64,000 nucleotides of DNA from Sphaerolaimus hirsutus (GCA_964036195.1 OZ038459.1:12893206-12957205); one strand, 5' to 3'. Positions 33,419 through 44,657 are shown, counted from the stretch's first letter. Numbers and translations: made by a program. The notes: generated by a model from the letters alone, not told the origin.

Positions 33419-36400
33419 ATGGACAAATATAGCGAATACAAACTGGTAGATAGCCCACCACCTCCTGCACAAGATCAACACTCTGTTGAATTTTCTTCAG
33501 ATGAGTTGAATGAAGATGATGACGTTGTACAACAGCATGAAATACCAGAAGAAGTAAATTTGAATTCTCATTACGAGTATTTAAAAAATAACATAAGAGA
33601 TATGGAAGAGCATGAACCGCTTTGGCAAAAATATTTCAAAATCGAAGAACCTTGGTTAGAAAAAAATGGTAAATTTTATACAAATTATTACGTGTACAAT
33701 GTAAAATTTGTTAGCCATTTAGAAGACAAAGTAAATGACCCTATAACGTTTTTGGAGTATATTTTAGCAAAGTGCCTGGAAAAAGTGTACATAGATTTTT
33801 TTACAGATCAAGGAGAAGATGAAAATAAAAAATTATATATAGGTATAAAGGTAATGTCAAAAAGTTTTGATCGTGGATACATATTGTCTAAAATCACCCA
33901 TATACAACATGTTTCAATAGAATCAATATTAAACAGAGTGGAAATGATCTTTCAATCAGCCAGCTTAGAGGAAGATAATTTACTTAACGGTTTTTCAGTA
34001 AACATTACTACAGTGGAGAAGAAAGATATGATTGCTAAAGGGTTTAATTCATTAACAAAGCTTTTACCAGATATCCAAAGTAAAATTAATTATCACAGGC
34101 GTGCACTTTATAACCCACCTAGTATAAATTCATTGACTAATCAATGTTTAGACATATGTATATTCATGGGGCGTCAAAATATAATTGCAAATTTATACAA
34201 AAAAAATAACTTTTTTAAAAGATTTAAAAGGAGAAGTAAAAGTGGAAAATTCAACATGTTAGAAAGACATGTCAACCATTTTATTGCATATGCTACACTT
34301 CATTTTAAATATGATAAATGTAAAAATGAATTGAATTCAAATGTAAAAATTTTGATGAAAGCTATAAATAGTTTTCCACCTGTGCTGAAACAATTGAGAT
34401 ATGGATGTAGAGTGTGGTCTATACAAAATGGTGGTCTGGAACTTATTTTGGAAGAAGCATCAAATAAAAACGTAGCATGGATTGATTTGTTACACGATAA
34501 AGATCACGTTGTTTTAATTAGATCAATTAGTACTTTAGCAAATTGTTATCGTGTAACAGATTGTTGCAATAAAATAATGTTTAATAAAGACACCCTATGT
34601 AAGTGTGCCAAGTCCACTTGTCCAATGTGTTACGCATCATCAATATGCCCAATCGAGAAAGGTAAGAATACAATAGTATGTGATTTGTGCAATAGGTTTT
34701 TTTATAATAAACAGTGTTATGAAAATCATTTAAAAAATGTTTTTCCAGATAAATCAAATATACCTATAACAAGGATTTATGATTCAGACAACACATCTGA
34801 AGAAGAAGGTATTAGTGTAGATGAAATGGATATTAAAAAATCAAGTGGCGACACAGACCCATCTTGTAAACCTCTTACAGTTTGTCAGTGTGTACAATTT
34901 TGTTTAGAATGCAACAAAAAAATAATAATGTGTCAAAATCATGAAAATTGCGGATTTACTAAATGTATATATTGTAAGGAATATATTCCGAAAGAGAAGA
35001 ATTTTAGGGATCACCAATTTGAATGCTATTTTCAAAAACCCATACCTTTTGAATTTAAAAATCCAGGCAGACGGTTTGAGTTAATCTTTTATGATACTGA
35101 AACTTTTCAAAAACCTATGAATATAAGTGAAGGTAATCAAGTCTTTGATGGTAAAGTGTCGTCAAGTGGGTCGTCAAAAAATGGTGTTGTACGTATGGTG
35201 CATTCGACTTATGCAATTTATTGCGTTAAAAGGTGTAATAATTGTTTATTTGAAATTAATGCATGTGAATCATGTTTAACGTGTGTGCAGTTTTTTTATG
35301 GTTTAAATGCTATTCAAGATTTTTATTATTTTTTGATGGATTATAAAAAACATTCAAATTTAACGGTTATTGCACACAACTTGAGTTTTGATCTTTGCGA
35401 AATTTTAGCCCTTTTTATAAGGAATGGACAAATACCAAGTATACTATTGTCAAATGCACGTAGGATTTTTTATATGAAATTGAATAGTAAAATAAGCTTT
35501 TTATGTTCATTAAAGTATTTTCCAATGAGTTTGTCGCAGGTTGGAGCGGCGTTCAACTGCAATGTTCGCAAAGGTAATTTTCCACATGGTATTATTACCA
35601 TGTACAATTTGAACAGCGTTTATGAAACGTTACCATCTCTGGAATATTACGATTATGAAAATATGAAACTTGACGAAAGGAATACCTTTTTGGACTGGTA
35701 TGAAAAAAATAAAACAAACGAGTTTGACATCAAAAAAGAATGTTTTGAGTACATCAAGTCAGATGTTTTGGTTTTAGAAGAAGCATTTTGCAAGTTTTCC
35801 AAAGAAATTTATCAACATTTTAATATTATTCCACATTTGAACTCTAAAAGTTTGAGTTCTTTAGCAAACTTTATATGGAAATGTCAACATTTGGATCCTT
35901 ACACAATTGTACATACACCACCCCATAATAGTTTTAGCATAGCGGATAATCAATCCATATGGGCGATAAGAAGTATAATCGCCTTGTCAAAATATTATAA
36001 TTATCTGTATATACAATATTCTAGATCTCAGGGTGGTGAAAAAATTATACCGTGCTATGACAATCAATTTAACGTTTTGAGAAACTTTAAAGTGGATTGC
36101 GTTGTTTATAAAGACGCAGAGAAAAATGAAATTGATTTCTTTATTGAAATGCTAGGATGCCCTTTTCATGGATGTAAATCTTGTTTCAAATCTAGATATG
36201 CAAAGTTTTGACAATCTCATTTATCACATAAAGAAAATTACGATTATACCATGCAAAGAATTGGTATGATTGAAAGAGAGACGGGAAAACGCGTGGAAAA
36301 ATGGTGGACTTGCGATATAGATCAGTTGAGGAAAGATAGTTTAAAATTCGCCAAAATTTTTAATGCAATTAAAATTAGACCACCGTTAAACATGAGAAAT

Positions 36401-37921
36401 GCTTATTTTGGGGGTAGGACAGAATTATTTAGCTGCTTTGCTTCCACAAATCCATCAGGTGATTTATTTAAAGATAATCTACCACTTCAATTTAATGAAA
36501 ATGATACTATAAATGCCATAGATGTGGTTTCCATGTATCCCACAGCTATGAAAAAATTTCCAATGCCGATAAAAGCCCCCAGAGTAGTAACCCAAGAAGA
36601 GTTGAAATTTCTCAAAGGATATAAAAATAAAAAGTTACCATTTGTAGCTGGTGTTATGCAAATTGATATTTTGCCACCAAGTGATTTACTCATACCATGC
36701 TTACCAATTAAAATTGATGAATTTTCAATTTATACACTGTGTTATACGTGTGCGCAAAAATATGTGAAAGGTAAAGAGGCTCTACCTCCTCCAGAAGGTT
36801 CATACATGTGTACATGCTCAAAAAAGCAAAAAAAACTTTTCGGGACGTGGTCTGTAAATTGTATCAATATGGCGTTAGAGAGAAATTATGAAATTTTAAA
36901 TGTATACGAAGCTTTGATTTATGACAATGTATCTCAATGGACGCCAGATTCACCTACTGATGGTATATTTAGTACATTTATTGATAAAATTTTTGCCCTA
37001 AAAGTTTTATCATCTAAACATAATTTCAAAAGTTATCAGGAAAAGGTTGATTTTTGTAAAAAGTTTTATGAAATTGAAATGTGTTATTTAGATCCTGATA
37101 AATTTGAAGAAAACCCCGCCAAAACGAGAGTATGTAAGTTGTTATTAAATAGTTCATATGGGCAGTTGGGATTAAATTCACAAAAATCAAAATACGTTTT
37201 TATAAAGGACCCTACCAAGTTTATGAATACAGTATTTTCACCTGCAAATGAAATTGATGAAATTTTTATAATGAACCAAGATGTAGCTAGAGTAAAATTA
37301 AAAGCATCAAATGAATATATACAAAATTCTACAAATTCTTGTTTAATTTTAGCGTTATATATCACTAGTTATTCTAGAGCAATTTTACAACGTTTATTGG
37401 AACAGTTTTCATATAACCAGTTATTGTATTCAGACACAGATAGTTGTTATTATGTAGCTAATAATAAGGCTGGTAATTTTCACCCAAAAACTAATCCTGG
37501 TTTTCTGGGTGAATTGAGTTCTGAAGTTCCAGAGTCACAATTTGTAAGCGAATTTGTTGGTATCGCAAATAAATTTTATTCAATGACATATCGCTCAAAA
37601 GAAAATCCAGAAAATGCATATACTGTTTTGAAGGCAAAAGGTGTTAGAATGACAGCTAAAAATAAGTATTTATTACAAAGTAATGAGCTGAAAAAACAGT
37701 TAATTTCATATTTTTCACCAGAAAATTGTTCGCCATATTATTTATATACAAAAAATCTTCAATTTAGGAACAATCCCAACCTCATGTCAGTTACTACAAA
37801 TACAGTTGATAAAAAGGTTCATTTTCAGTTGAAAAAAAGATATCATTATTGGTTTGATAATCGTCCATATTCTATACCTTGGGGGTTTTCCAGCCCGCAT
37901 AAATTACCGCACAATGTCTGA
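33419..37921 (+). pseudogene. polB: Protein-primed family B DNA polymerase with in-frame TGA
   Basis: Replicates the element. About 1500 codons in one frame, interrupted by TGA at 36209-36211 (codon 931). N-terminal ~540 residues include two Cys/His-rich zinc-binding-like clusters (about 385-435 and 485-545). 3'-5' exonuclease motifs: FYDTETF (~555), AHNLSFD (~650) and YIKSDVLVLEE (~778). A GCPFHGC segment before the stop and WWTCDI after it belong to the insert typical of Polinton polymerases. Polymerase motifs: DVVSMYP (A), LLLNSSYGQLG (B), YSDTDS (C). All catalytic acidic residues are intact, so the only visible lesion is the TGA. It could be a real inactivating change, an assembly error or a readthrough site. 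The end overlaps the ATPase start by 8 nt. Confidence 0.93.
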
Positions 37922-38663
37922 TAGATATTTTAATGAAAGTGAAATTAGTTTCGCAAATTATGGCCAATCGTATTTAATAATTGGCCCAAGTCAATCGGGT
38001 AAAAGTAATTTTTGTCTTAAATTTTTGGAAGCCGCATTAAATGGTTCTTTAAATTTACCCAATACACCTGACAAAGTATTGGTATGTTCCGGCAGCAATC
38101 AACATAATCATCCTGTATACCAACAATTACAACACAAGTATCCTGGAAAAGTAGAAATTTTGGAAAGAAACAAGGTTCCGTCGTTGACGTCTTTAGACGA
38201 CACCAGTTTGGCCCAAATTGTAGTGTTTGATGATATGCAATTGGTATTACCACGATGGTACACAAACAGGCTTATAACTAACACAGTGAGTCACAGTCAA
38301 AAATTAATTGTATTACTACAATCACATGACCCTTTTTTGGATCATAGCTTAAAGGTGATACGTAGGAATTGTACATTTTTAGTATTATTCAGATATCCAA
38401 CTGAACATGTAGTTCAAAATCTTGGTTCGAGTTGGTTTGGTGGTAAATCTGAACAAAAACGGAGGTTTATTCAAGCATATATTGATGCAATAAAACAACC
38501 ATATGGGTATTTAATGGTATCCTTTCATCAAAATGTAAACCCCATTTTCCAGGCCAGATCAAATGTATTTAAAGAACGTGGACCTGATCAATTGGTATAT
38601 GATATCGCAGCCAACAATTTGGGTGAAAATAGTGATAATTATTTTACAGTATCACAAAAATAA
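37914..38663 (+). CDS. FtsK/HerA (A32-like) DNA-packaging ATPase
   Basis: Would pump element DNA into capsids. 249 residues. Walker A GPSQSGKS at residues 24-31; Walker B QIVVFDD at 101-107. A later LIVLLQSHD segment fits the sensor strand with a glutamine. I start at MSDRYF (37914) rather than further upstream because the extra residues overlap polB and precede no family sequence. The stop codon TAA shares its last A with the next start (TAATG). Confidence 0.92.
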   Translation: MSDRYFNESEISFANYGQSYLIIGPSQSGKSNFCLKFLEAALNGSLNLPNTPDKVLVCSGSNQHNHPVYQQLQHKYPGKVEILERNKVPSLTSLDDTSLAQIVVFDDMQLVLPRWYTNRLITNTVSHSQKLIVLLQSHDPFLDHSLKVIRRNCTFLVLFRYPTEHVVQNLGSSWFGGKSEQKRRFIQAYIDAIKQPYGYLMVSFHQNVNPIFQARSNVFKERGPDQLVYDIAANNLGENSDNYFTVSQK

Positions 38664-39013
38664 TGAATAGTGAGAGAACAAATAGAATTGTTCCAAGAAT
38701 AAGAAAATGTAAAAATAAATTGGAAAAAATTATTTCCAAGCAAAGTGATTCAAAATTGAAACGTTTCTTCAAAACAACTAGTAATAATGTGATTTGTTCC
38801 ATTTTGGATATATGTTACAATGTTGTAAATAATAGTGATTTTAAAAATTTGCTCACAAAGTCAGTTAAAAATTCTTTAAATTATTTTTTACCACTGTTAA
38901 AAGTTTTGTCAAGTTGTAAGTCTATAAAAAGGGTTAGAAAGTTACTTATAAAGCACGCATCATTACGTTTAATGAGGTTACTTATTAAAAGCGTTGTTTC
39001 AAAAATTTTATGA
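38663..39013 (+). CDS. Small basic Polinton virion-type protein, 116 aa
   Basis: Lys/Arg-rich. It has the layout of the short conserved protein that many Polintons and adintoviruses carry beside the ATPase: a segment like RFFKTTSNNVICSILDIC-NVVNN followed by a Leu/Lys/Arg-rich helix (RVRKLLIKHASLRLMRLL). The precise virion role is not established to my knowledge. Linked to its neighbours by TAATG upstream and an ATGA overlap downstream. Confidence 0.65.
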   Translation: MNSERTNRIVPRIRKCKNKLEKIISKQSDSKLKRFFKTTSNNVICSILDICYNVVNNSDFKNLLTKSVKNSLNYFLPLLKVLSSCKSIKRVRKLLIKHASLRLMRLLIKSVVSKIL

Positions 39014-40077
39014 TGGGCCACAAGTCAAATTTAAGTGTTAATGATTTTAAATATGTTTTAAAAAAGTTTGTAGATGAACAAACTGGTAAAGAACAATTTC
39101 AAAAATTGATTAGTGATATTATGAAAAGTAAACAATTAACGGAACGACAAAAGCTATATTTATTAGTTGCAGCAAGAAATAAAATTTCTAACATTTTAAA
39201 TTCAAAAGGAGTGAATAAAGCAGATGCATTCTCTACAACGTCTCCAACACCACCTCACCAATCACCACCACCTCAACAATCACCCCCTCAACAATCACCA
39301 CCCCCTCAACAATCACAACCCCCTCAACAATCACCACCCACTCAATCACCACAACCTCATCAATCCCCACCTCAATCCTCACCGCAAAATGAGGCTTTTT
39401 TTACTCCAAATACACCGGGTGATATCAAAAGCACTAGTAAAAAACCTAGCGGTGCAAAAAAAAGAACATTATACCAATCATTGATGAAAAGTAGACAGCG
39501 AAAGTTCGCCAAACTCTCCAAACCGAACCCTCAAAGCAGTTCTTTGACACCTCAGAGAGATGACGACCCCCTTTCTGTTGCAGTTAATAACCCTGTTTCA
39601 GTTAAGCGTGAATTACAGTATGATGATGATGATGAAGTTTCTGATGATGAACCAAAAATTTTAACCCCCCCACATGATCGTAATGAACCATATATACAAT
39701 TTGATGAAGATGATTCACCACAAATTATTAAAAAAATGCGAGAACTTCATAATGTTTTTAAAAGTAAAGTTCCAGTAAATATACAAAATCAAATCGTTAG
39801 TCCAAAAAATAAAAAACCGCTGGTCAATACAAATTATTCAGAAATTTTGAGATATTTGGCGAAAAAACATGCTGGTCACAAACCAAAGGCATCAAAAGCG
39901 ATTGTACCTCCACCAACAGGATTTGATGAATTTACAGAATATGTATATAAGACTCAAAGGCATACACGGGCAACTCACCAAGAAAAAATCAAGAAATTGA
40001 TTGGTAAAGGAAATACGTCGAGTAGAAGACATAGGAAAAAAAATCCGATTGCTTGGTATCAGGTAAAATGCCGTTGA
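39010..40077 (+). CDS. Proline/glutamine-rich Polinton protein, 355 aa
   Basis: N-terminal ~70 residues are helical (QLTERQKLYLLVAARNK) and resemble in layout the proteins that follow the small basic gene in other Polintons. Residues ~80-120 are a low-complexity PPQQSPP repeat. An acidic stretch (DDDDEVSDDEP) and a basic C-terminus (SSRRHRKKNP) follow. Probably a structural or scaffolding virion protein; this is inference from position. The start overlaps the previous stop, and the end overlaps the integrase start by 10 nt. Confidence 0.6.
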   Translation: MMGHKSNLSVNDFKYVLKKFVDEQTGKEQFQKLISDIMKSKQLTERQKLYLLVAARNKISNILNSKGVNKADAFSTTSPTPPHQSPPPQQSPPQQSPPPQQSQPPQQSPPTQSPQPHQSPPQSSPQNEAFFTPNTPGDIKSTSKKPSGAKKRTLYQSLMKSRQRKFAKLSKPNPQSSSLTPQRDDDPLSVAVNNPVSVKRELQYDDDDEVSDDEPKILTPPHDRNEPYIQFDEDDSPQIIKKMRELHNVFKSKVPVNIQNQIVSPKNKKPLVNTNYSEILRYLAKKHAGHKPKASKAIVPPPTGFDEFTEYVYKTQRHTRATHQEKIKKLIGKGNTSSRRHRKKNPIAWYQVKCR

Positions 40078-41117
40078 CTAAAAAACAAATATCGTTATTG
40101 AAATATATATGGTATGGAAGGTATAAAAAAGGTAAGATAAACGCAAAAAAAATAACGCAAGGACTATTATCTCGCGGAGAAGTGTTGTATAATGAGGTTA
40201 AAAAATATGATAAAAAAATAAAGCGTAAACAAGTTAATGAATGGTTGAAGAAACAAGAAGGTTACATTTTTGCCAAACAAGCAAAACGTTCAAGATTCAC
40301 GCGTCCAGTTATTAGTACAGGTTTATATGATTGTATTAGTATTGATTTGGCATTTTTAGGACCCCCAAAAACTAATTATGGAAATACAGCTGTATTATTA
40401 GCAGTATGCACTTTTTCTGATATGATTCATTTTAGGTTGTGTAAAAATAAATCCGCAAATCACATTACCCAAAAGTTTGAAGAAATTTTACGAGAAATTG
40501 AGGCGAGAGGTGGTTCAGTAGAGACCGTTTTTTGTGATTTTGCCGCCGAATTTCTAAGTAAGCAGTTTACAGAATTTCTTAAAAATGAAAGAATTACTTT
40601 CACACCATTGGCATCTTATCAGAAAAACTCTCCAGTAGAAAAAGTTATTTCAACTATAAGAATGAAATTGGCTAGGTTTTACGCAACTACCAAGAATAGA
40701 CGGTATTACTTTGCATTGTCCAAGATAGTCGATTCTATAAATAAAACTCCCAGAAAGTATTTAAATGACAAGGCACCTATTCAATTAACCATTTTTGATG
40801 ATAGAGAAATTTTCAAAAAACGATTCAGACCAAAACTTGATCGTGGATCTGTAAAAAATATTCCAAAAAGTAAAAGACCCAAAGTACAATTTGCATTAAA
40901 TGACCCAGTGAGAGTGAGAATACATAAAACATTTGGCAAATCTACAGATCAGAAATTTTCTTCAAACATATATTATATTGCAAAAATTAAAGACACATTT
41001 ATTCCATATACATATTATATTTCAAAAACTAAAGACGCGAGTCAATCAGAAATTTTACCAAAAGTATATTATTCAGGTGATTTGATAAACGCTAATCAAG
41101 ATGAAGACGAGACTTGA
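40068..41117 (+). CDS. int: Retroviral-type (DDE) integrase
   Basis: Joins element ends to host DNA, giving the 6-bp duplication seen here. 349 residues from ATG 40068. The catalytic triad is visible: D in CISIDLAFLG, D in FCDFAAEF and E in NSPVEKVISTIR, with spacing usual for the rve fold. The N-terminal helical basic region lacks an obvious HHCC zinc finger. The C-terminus (DPVRVRIHKTFGK) fits the SH3-like DNA-binding tail that follows the core in Polinton integrases. The end overlaps the next gene by 17 nt. Confidence 0.92.
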   Translation: MPLTKKQISLLKYIWYGRYKKGKINAKKITQGLLSRGEVLYNEVKKYDKKIKRKQVNEWLKKQEGYIFAKQAKRSRFTRPVISTGLYDCISIDLAFLGPPKTNYGNTAVLLAVCTFSDMIHFRLCKNKSANHITQKFEEILREIEARGGSVETVFCDFAAEFLSKQFTEFLKNERITFTPLASYQKNSPVEKVISTIRMKLARFYATTKNRRYYFALSKIVDSINKTPRKYLNDKAPIQLTIFDDREIFKKRFRPKLDRGSVKNIPKSKRPKVQFALNDPVRVRIHKTFGKSTDQKFSSNIYYIAKIKDTFIPYTYYISKTKDASQSEILPKVYYSGDLINANQDEDET

Positions 41118-41460
41118 AGAGCGACAGAACCTCAATAAACACCCATATAAAGAAACCACTACCGAGATGGTGGATGCTACTACAAATACCGAACCATTAA
41201 TTTTACATACTAGCGAAGGCAAAAAAAATTCATGCACTATAAATAAAAAACTCATGGTACAAGTGGGTATTACGTTTGTTCAATCTATTACAATATTAAT
41301 TGTATTAGTGTATTTAACCACATTTTTACCTTCAAAAACTATATATGAACAATCTCCAGACATTTTGCGAGCATTTTTAAGAGTTTTTGATAGAAAAAGT
41401 GATCAAGAACAAATTTACGACTTGATTTTTGCAAATCATAAAAATATTACACGAGTATAA
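41101..41460 (+). CDS. Single-pass membrane protein, 119 aa
   Basis: One strong membrane segment around residues 58-80 (VGITFVQSITILIVLVYLTTF), a polar N-terminus and a ~35-residue C-terminal domain. No family recognised. Small membrane proteins in this position may be virion membrane-active proteins; this is inference. It shares one base with the next start (TAATG at 41458-41462). Confidence 0.65.
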   Translation: MKTRLEERQNLNKHPYKETTTEMVDATTNTEPLILHTSEGKKNSCTINKKLMVQVGITFVQSITILIVLVYLTTFLPSKTIYEQSPDILRAFLRVFDRKSDQEQIYDLIFANHKNITRV

Positions 41461-42671
41461 TGGAAGCAAAGGCTAGTGAGTATAATATAGATATAATTTT
41501 AGAGCCTAACGAAGATTCGTTAGCTCTGAATATGGTGTATGATTTTCCGACCAATAATATTCGTTTTAACTTATCACAAAATTGGGAAATTGCATTATCG
41601 TCCCTAGCATTTTCACATTTAGATAGAACTGAATGTCTTTTGGAAAAAGAATTACCGAGTTATCACATTGTGTTTGATTACGACGGTAAATTTCATTTTT
41701 GTAAAGTAAATTTTTCAAAACTCATGGTTAATAATAAAAATTTTTTAAAAATTCCATCAAATGAGGATATAATCAAATGTGTTAAAGACGCATTTCATGA
41801 CGCTATAGAATGTAAAGATTTACATGAGTTGAAAGAACAATTGGGAACTTTTTATTATCCATATTTATTTGATGTCATATCTGAACACCAAAAATCACCC
41901 TTGACAAAAAAAATAAGTAGAAAACGTAGGCACGTACCATTTGAACCAGATATACACGAACATGATTGGTCATTGAAACAAGTGGGTAATGCAGTATATT
42001 TGTATAGCACAAACTCTCTCAAACCATCATCTAGCCCGATAGCAACAAGCCCATCAACAATAATTGATGATGTGAAAAAGATTGAAAAGAGACAGGCACC
42101 TAAGGAACCAGAAGCACAAGTAACAAGCACTGTAGCAGATGAGCAAGTGCCTACGCCTACAAAACCAGCACCCGCAAAACCAGCGCCCGCAAAACCCGCA
42201 CCCAAGAAACCCGCACCCAAGAAACCACCACCTACGTTGGATTTTGTTCAATGTTATAATGATGACTGTTTTTTGGTAAAATCAAATGTTCAATCTATAT
42301 ATGTTTCAGAATCACTGAGAAATTTACTTTCATTAGAAAGTAAATTGTTGACAAATAATACTTTTATATATCCGCATATAGGCTTTTTTCGTGGTTCTCA
42401 ACAGCTATATATAGCTGAAATTTCGTCACTTCAAAAAACATTATTTGGGTGCAATAAAGTGTCACTAGGCAATATATTTTTGAACAACTCAAAAGTTATT
42501 CAAAGCGTTGATTTTAAGCCATTAATTTTAAAGTTTTTTCCATTTGATTCAGTATACACTAATAGATTAACGTTCACTTTTTTTCATGAAAGTGGTCAAG
42601 TTGTGAAATTGGCACAAAATACTCAAATTTTTGTGTCATTAACCTTGAGAAGGAGACCGCTGTTGCAATAA
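41460..42671 (+). CDS. Putative minor capsid/penton-type protein, 403 aa
   Basis: Near the N-terminus, IRFNLSQNWEIALSSLAF matches the LxxxWEVALxE-type segment seen in a recurrent Polinton structural protein; I take it as a minor-capsid candidate. The middle has a PAKPAPAKPAPKKP repeat at about residues 240-260, followed by a beta-rich C-terminal half. It sits between the membrane protein and the core protein, just ahead of the major capsid. The assignment is tentative. Confidence 0.5.
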   Translation: MEAKASEYNIDIILEPNEDSLALNMVYDFPTNNIRFNLSQNWEIALSSLAFSHLDRTECLLEKELPSYHIVFDYDGKFHFCKVNFSKLMVNNKNFLKIPSNEDIIKCVKDAFHDAIECKDLHELKEQLGTFYYPYLFDVISEHQKSPLTKKISRKRRHVPFEPDIHEHDWSLKQVGNAVYLYSTNSLKPSSSPIATSPSTIIDDVKKIEKRQAPKEPEAQVTSTVADEQVPTPTKPAPAKPAPAKPAPKKPAPKKPPPTLDFVQCYNDDCFLVKSNVQSIYVSESLRNLLSLESKLLTNNTFIYPHIGFFRGSQQLYIAEISSLQKTLFGCNKVSLGNIFLNNSKVIQSVDFKPLILKFFPFDSVYTNRLTFTFFHESGQVVKLAQNTQIFVSLTLRRRPLLQ

Positions 42672-42675
42672 TAAT

Positions 42676-43116
42676 ATGGATAACCCGATAGCTGCGCAAG
42701 AATGTGCAAAAATACACAAATTTAATTATGGCGTTTCTAAAATGCCAGAGTCATCTTTTTACCGAAATAATATTGAAAAACAATCAGATTTTATGGGTAT
42801 GGTTGGGTTGGGGACAAATGACATTCATATAACTAGACCGCTATCGGAACCAATTATTACAAATGAAAGTCAATCACCTGTAAAAAGTGATAATAGTGTA
42901 AAAAAGAAAAAGTATAGAAAGAGAGGTAAATCTGTTGTTGGAAAAGGAATGAAAGGTAAAGGAAGAAGAGGTCGAAGGAGGGGTAAAAAATTTAATTTTT
43001 TCAAAAAAATGTCAAAAGGAATGGGTCGCCGTCGATCATCGAAAAAAATGGGAAAAGGGCGCAGAAAACGCAAAAATAAAAAGTTCCCAGTAACCATTCC
43101 CGTCTTTCCTAGGTAA
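42676..43116 (+). CDS. Basic DNA-binding core-type protein, 146 aa
   Basis: The second half is extremely basic (GKGRRGRRRGKK, GMGRRRSSKKMGKGRR), like adenovirus core proteins that condense packaged DNA. The N-terminal ~75 residues are neutral. Starts 4 nt after the previous stop. A donor-like GTAAGC overlaps the end of the frame and a TTTTTTAG lies upstream of the capsid gene, so an alternative short intron is possible. Confidence 0.65.
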   Translation: MDNPIAAQECAKIHKFNYGVSKMPESSFYRNNIEKQSDFMGMVGLGTNDIHITRPLSEPIITNESQSPVKSDNSVKKKKYRKRGKSVVGKGMKGKGRRGRRRGKKFNFFKKMSKGMGRRRSSKKMGKGRRKRKNKKFPVTIPVFPR

Positions 43117-43177
43117 GCATCTATTATAAAAGTACCGATTATTCTCATTTTTTAGTTAGTACATTTTTCTCTCAAAA
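43117..43177 (+). promoter_or_regulatory. Possible late promoter for capsid gene
   Basis: The 61-nt gap before the capsid gene, the largest in this block, contains ATTATAAAAGT at about 43121-43131, roughly 50 nt before the capsid ATG. This fits a TATA box giving a short leader. Confidence 0.4.
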
Positions 43178-44599
43178 ATGGCGGCATCTACATCAAATGT
43201 GGACGGATCTACAGTTTTTCAACCCCAAACGATATTGAAGCAAAAAGTTGACCCCACATCATCTTTTATAACTTCAAACGAGGTGTCATATTTTACTGCA
43301 CCTCAAATTGATTCAACTTTTGTTCAATCTCAGCTATTAGAGATACCATTAGCGATACAACATAACGACTACAACACATCATGGACCTTTTCGCTCGATT
43401 CCAGTCAATACTACATTGATTTATCAAATGTTTATGTTCGCATGAAGTTTCAAGTTGTCAATGAAGATGGCACTGAAATACCTAGTCTCGCCGGAGAACC
43501 ACCCGTCTCCATAGCTGAGAAAGTGGCATTAATACCAGGTTTTGGTGCAACATGTTGGCGCACAGTAAAACTTTTTAGTAAGGACGCTTTACTGGTCGAC
43601 GTGACTGATAACTATTCATATCTTACTCATTTAAAGCATAAACTATTATCTAATCAAGACAAAAACTACAAGGAACTCGAAACTGAAGGTTTTTTCAACG
43701 ATGATTATGCAAATATTAGATCACATGAAGGTGCAGGTTACAAAAAACGAGCGACACAAATTTCTGGTAGCAAAACGTGCATTACTCATTCTAAATTAGC
43801 ATTGGACTTATTTTCGAGTCGTCGTTATTGGCCAGCTGGATATAGTTTAACTTTTGAGCTAGTGAGGCACTCTGATCAATTTTGTATCGAGTGTCTAGAT
43901 TCAAATTTTCAACAGCTTGCGTCAAGATACAAAATAAAAATTATTAAAATACAGCTGTTTGCATTACATTTGCAGCCGAGCGCAGAGTGCGCTGTAGCTG
44001 TGGAGCAAGCAGCTCTAACTCGTCCATTGAAATTCCACTTTTTAAACACTCGCGTAATACGAGTAAATGTGCCAGGAGGTTTAAAACAAACCTCACAGCA
44101 GGCTATTTATGTTGGGAAATTACCTAGTTTTTGTATCGTTCAAATGTTGGAAGGAGATTCTTATTTGGCTAATGATGTATCAAAAGCAAAATTTAGCTTC
44201 CCACCACAAAAAATTGAGAGAGCGTCAATGTTGTTTGGGGCCGCCCGTCACCCACTTATGCCATATTATTTCGATTATGACGCCGACACGCCATCCGATA
44301 TGGGCTACGCTTTGGCATTTAGGGAATTGTGCCGTACACTCAAGAAAAATTTCAATGTCGAAAATTCTATAACTTTTAGTGAATATAAGAACAATATGTT
44401 CGCATTATCTTTTGATCCCGTTGTCTGCAAAGTTGATAATACTATGAGTGATTTATTTTCTGTAGGTTCACTTGGTCTCGATTTTGTATTTCAAAACCCC
44501 ACACCCGTTAACGGATTGGTTATTTTAGTTTACTGTTTCTCAATTGCATCACTACATTTACACGCTGACCGCACTATTTTATCAAATGCTAATTACTAG
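43178..44599 (+). CDS. Major capsid protein (double jelly-roll candidate)
   Basis: 473 residues. SSQYYIDLSNVYVRMKF is the family's first strand motif (YxDLxxTxLxVxxKI-like), and YWPAGYSLTFELVRHSD corresponds to the conserved LLPGVxLxIxL-type strand later in the first barrel. Length and gene position (between core protein and protease) match Polinton major capsid proteins, which are predicted to form icosahedral shells. Codon use here is slightly more G+C-rich than in neighbouring genes. Confidence 0.82.
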   Translation: MAASTSNVDGSTVFQPQTILKQKVDPTSSFITSNEVSYFTAPQIDSTFVQSQLLEIPLAIQHNDYNTSWTFSLDSSQYYIDLSNVYVRMKFQVVNEDGTEIPSLAGEPPVSIAEKVALIPGFGATCWRTVKLFSKDALLVDVTDNYSYLTHLKHKLLSNQDKNYKELETEGFFNDDYANIRSHEGAGYKKRATQISGSKTCITHSKLALDLFSSRRYWPAGYSLTFELVRHSDQFCIECLDSNFQQLASRYKIKIIKIQLFALHLQPSAECAVAVEQAALTRPLKFHFLNTRVIRVNVPGGLKQTSQQAIYVGKLPSFCIVQMLEGDSYLANDVSKAKFSFPPQKIERASMLFGAARHPLMPYYFDYDADTPSDMGYALAFRELCRTLKKNFNVENSITFSEYKNNMFALSFDPVVCKVDNTMSDLFSVGSLGLDFVFQNPTPVNGLVILVYCFSIASLHLHADRTILSNANY

Positions 44600-44657
44600 C
44601 TAGTAGTAGGTGAGAAGAGTTGGTTGTGAAGCAGGTCGAGGTGTTGGTGGTGAAGGT

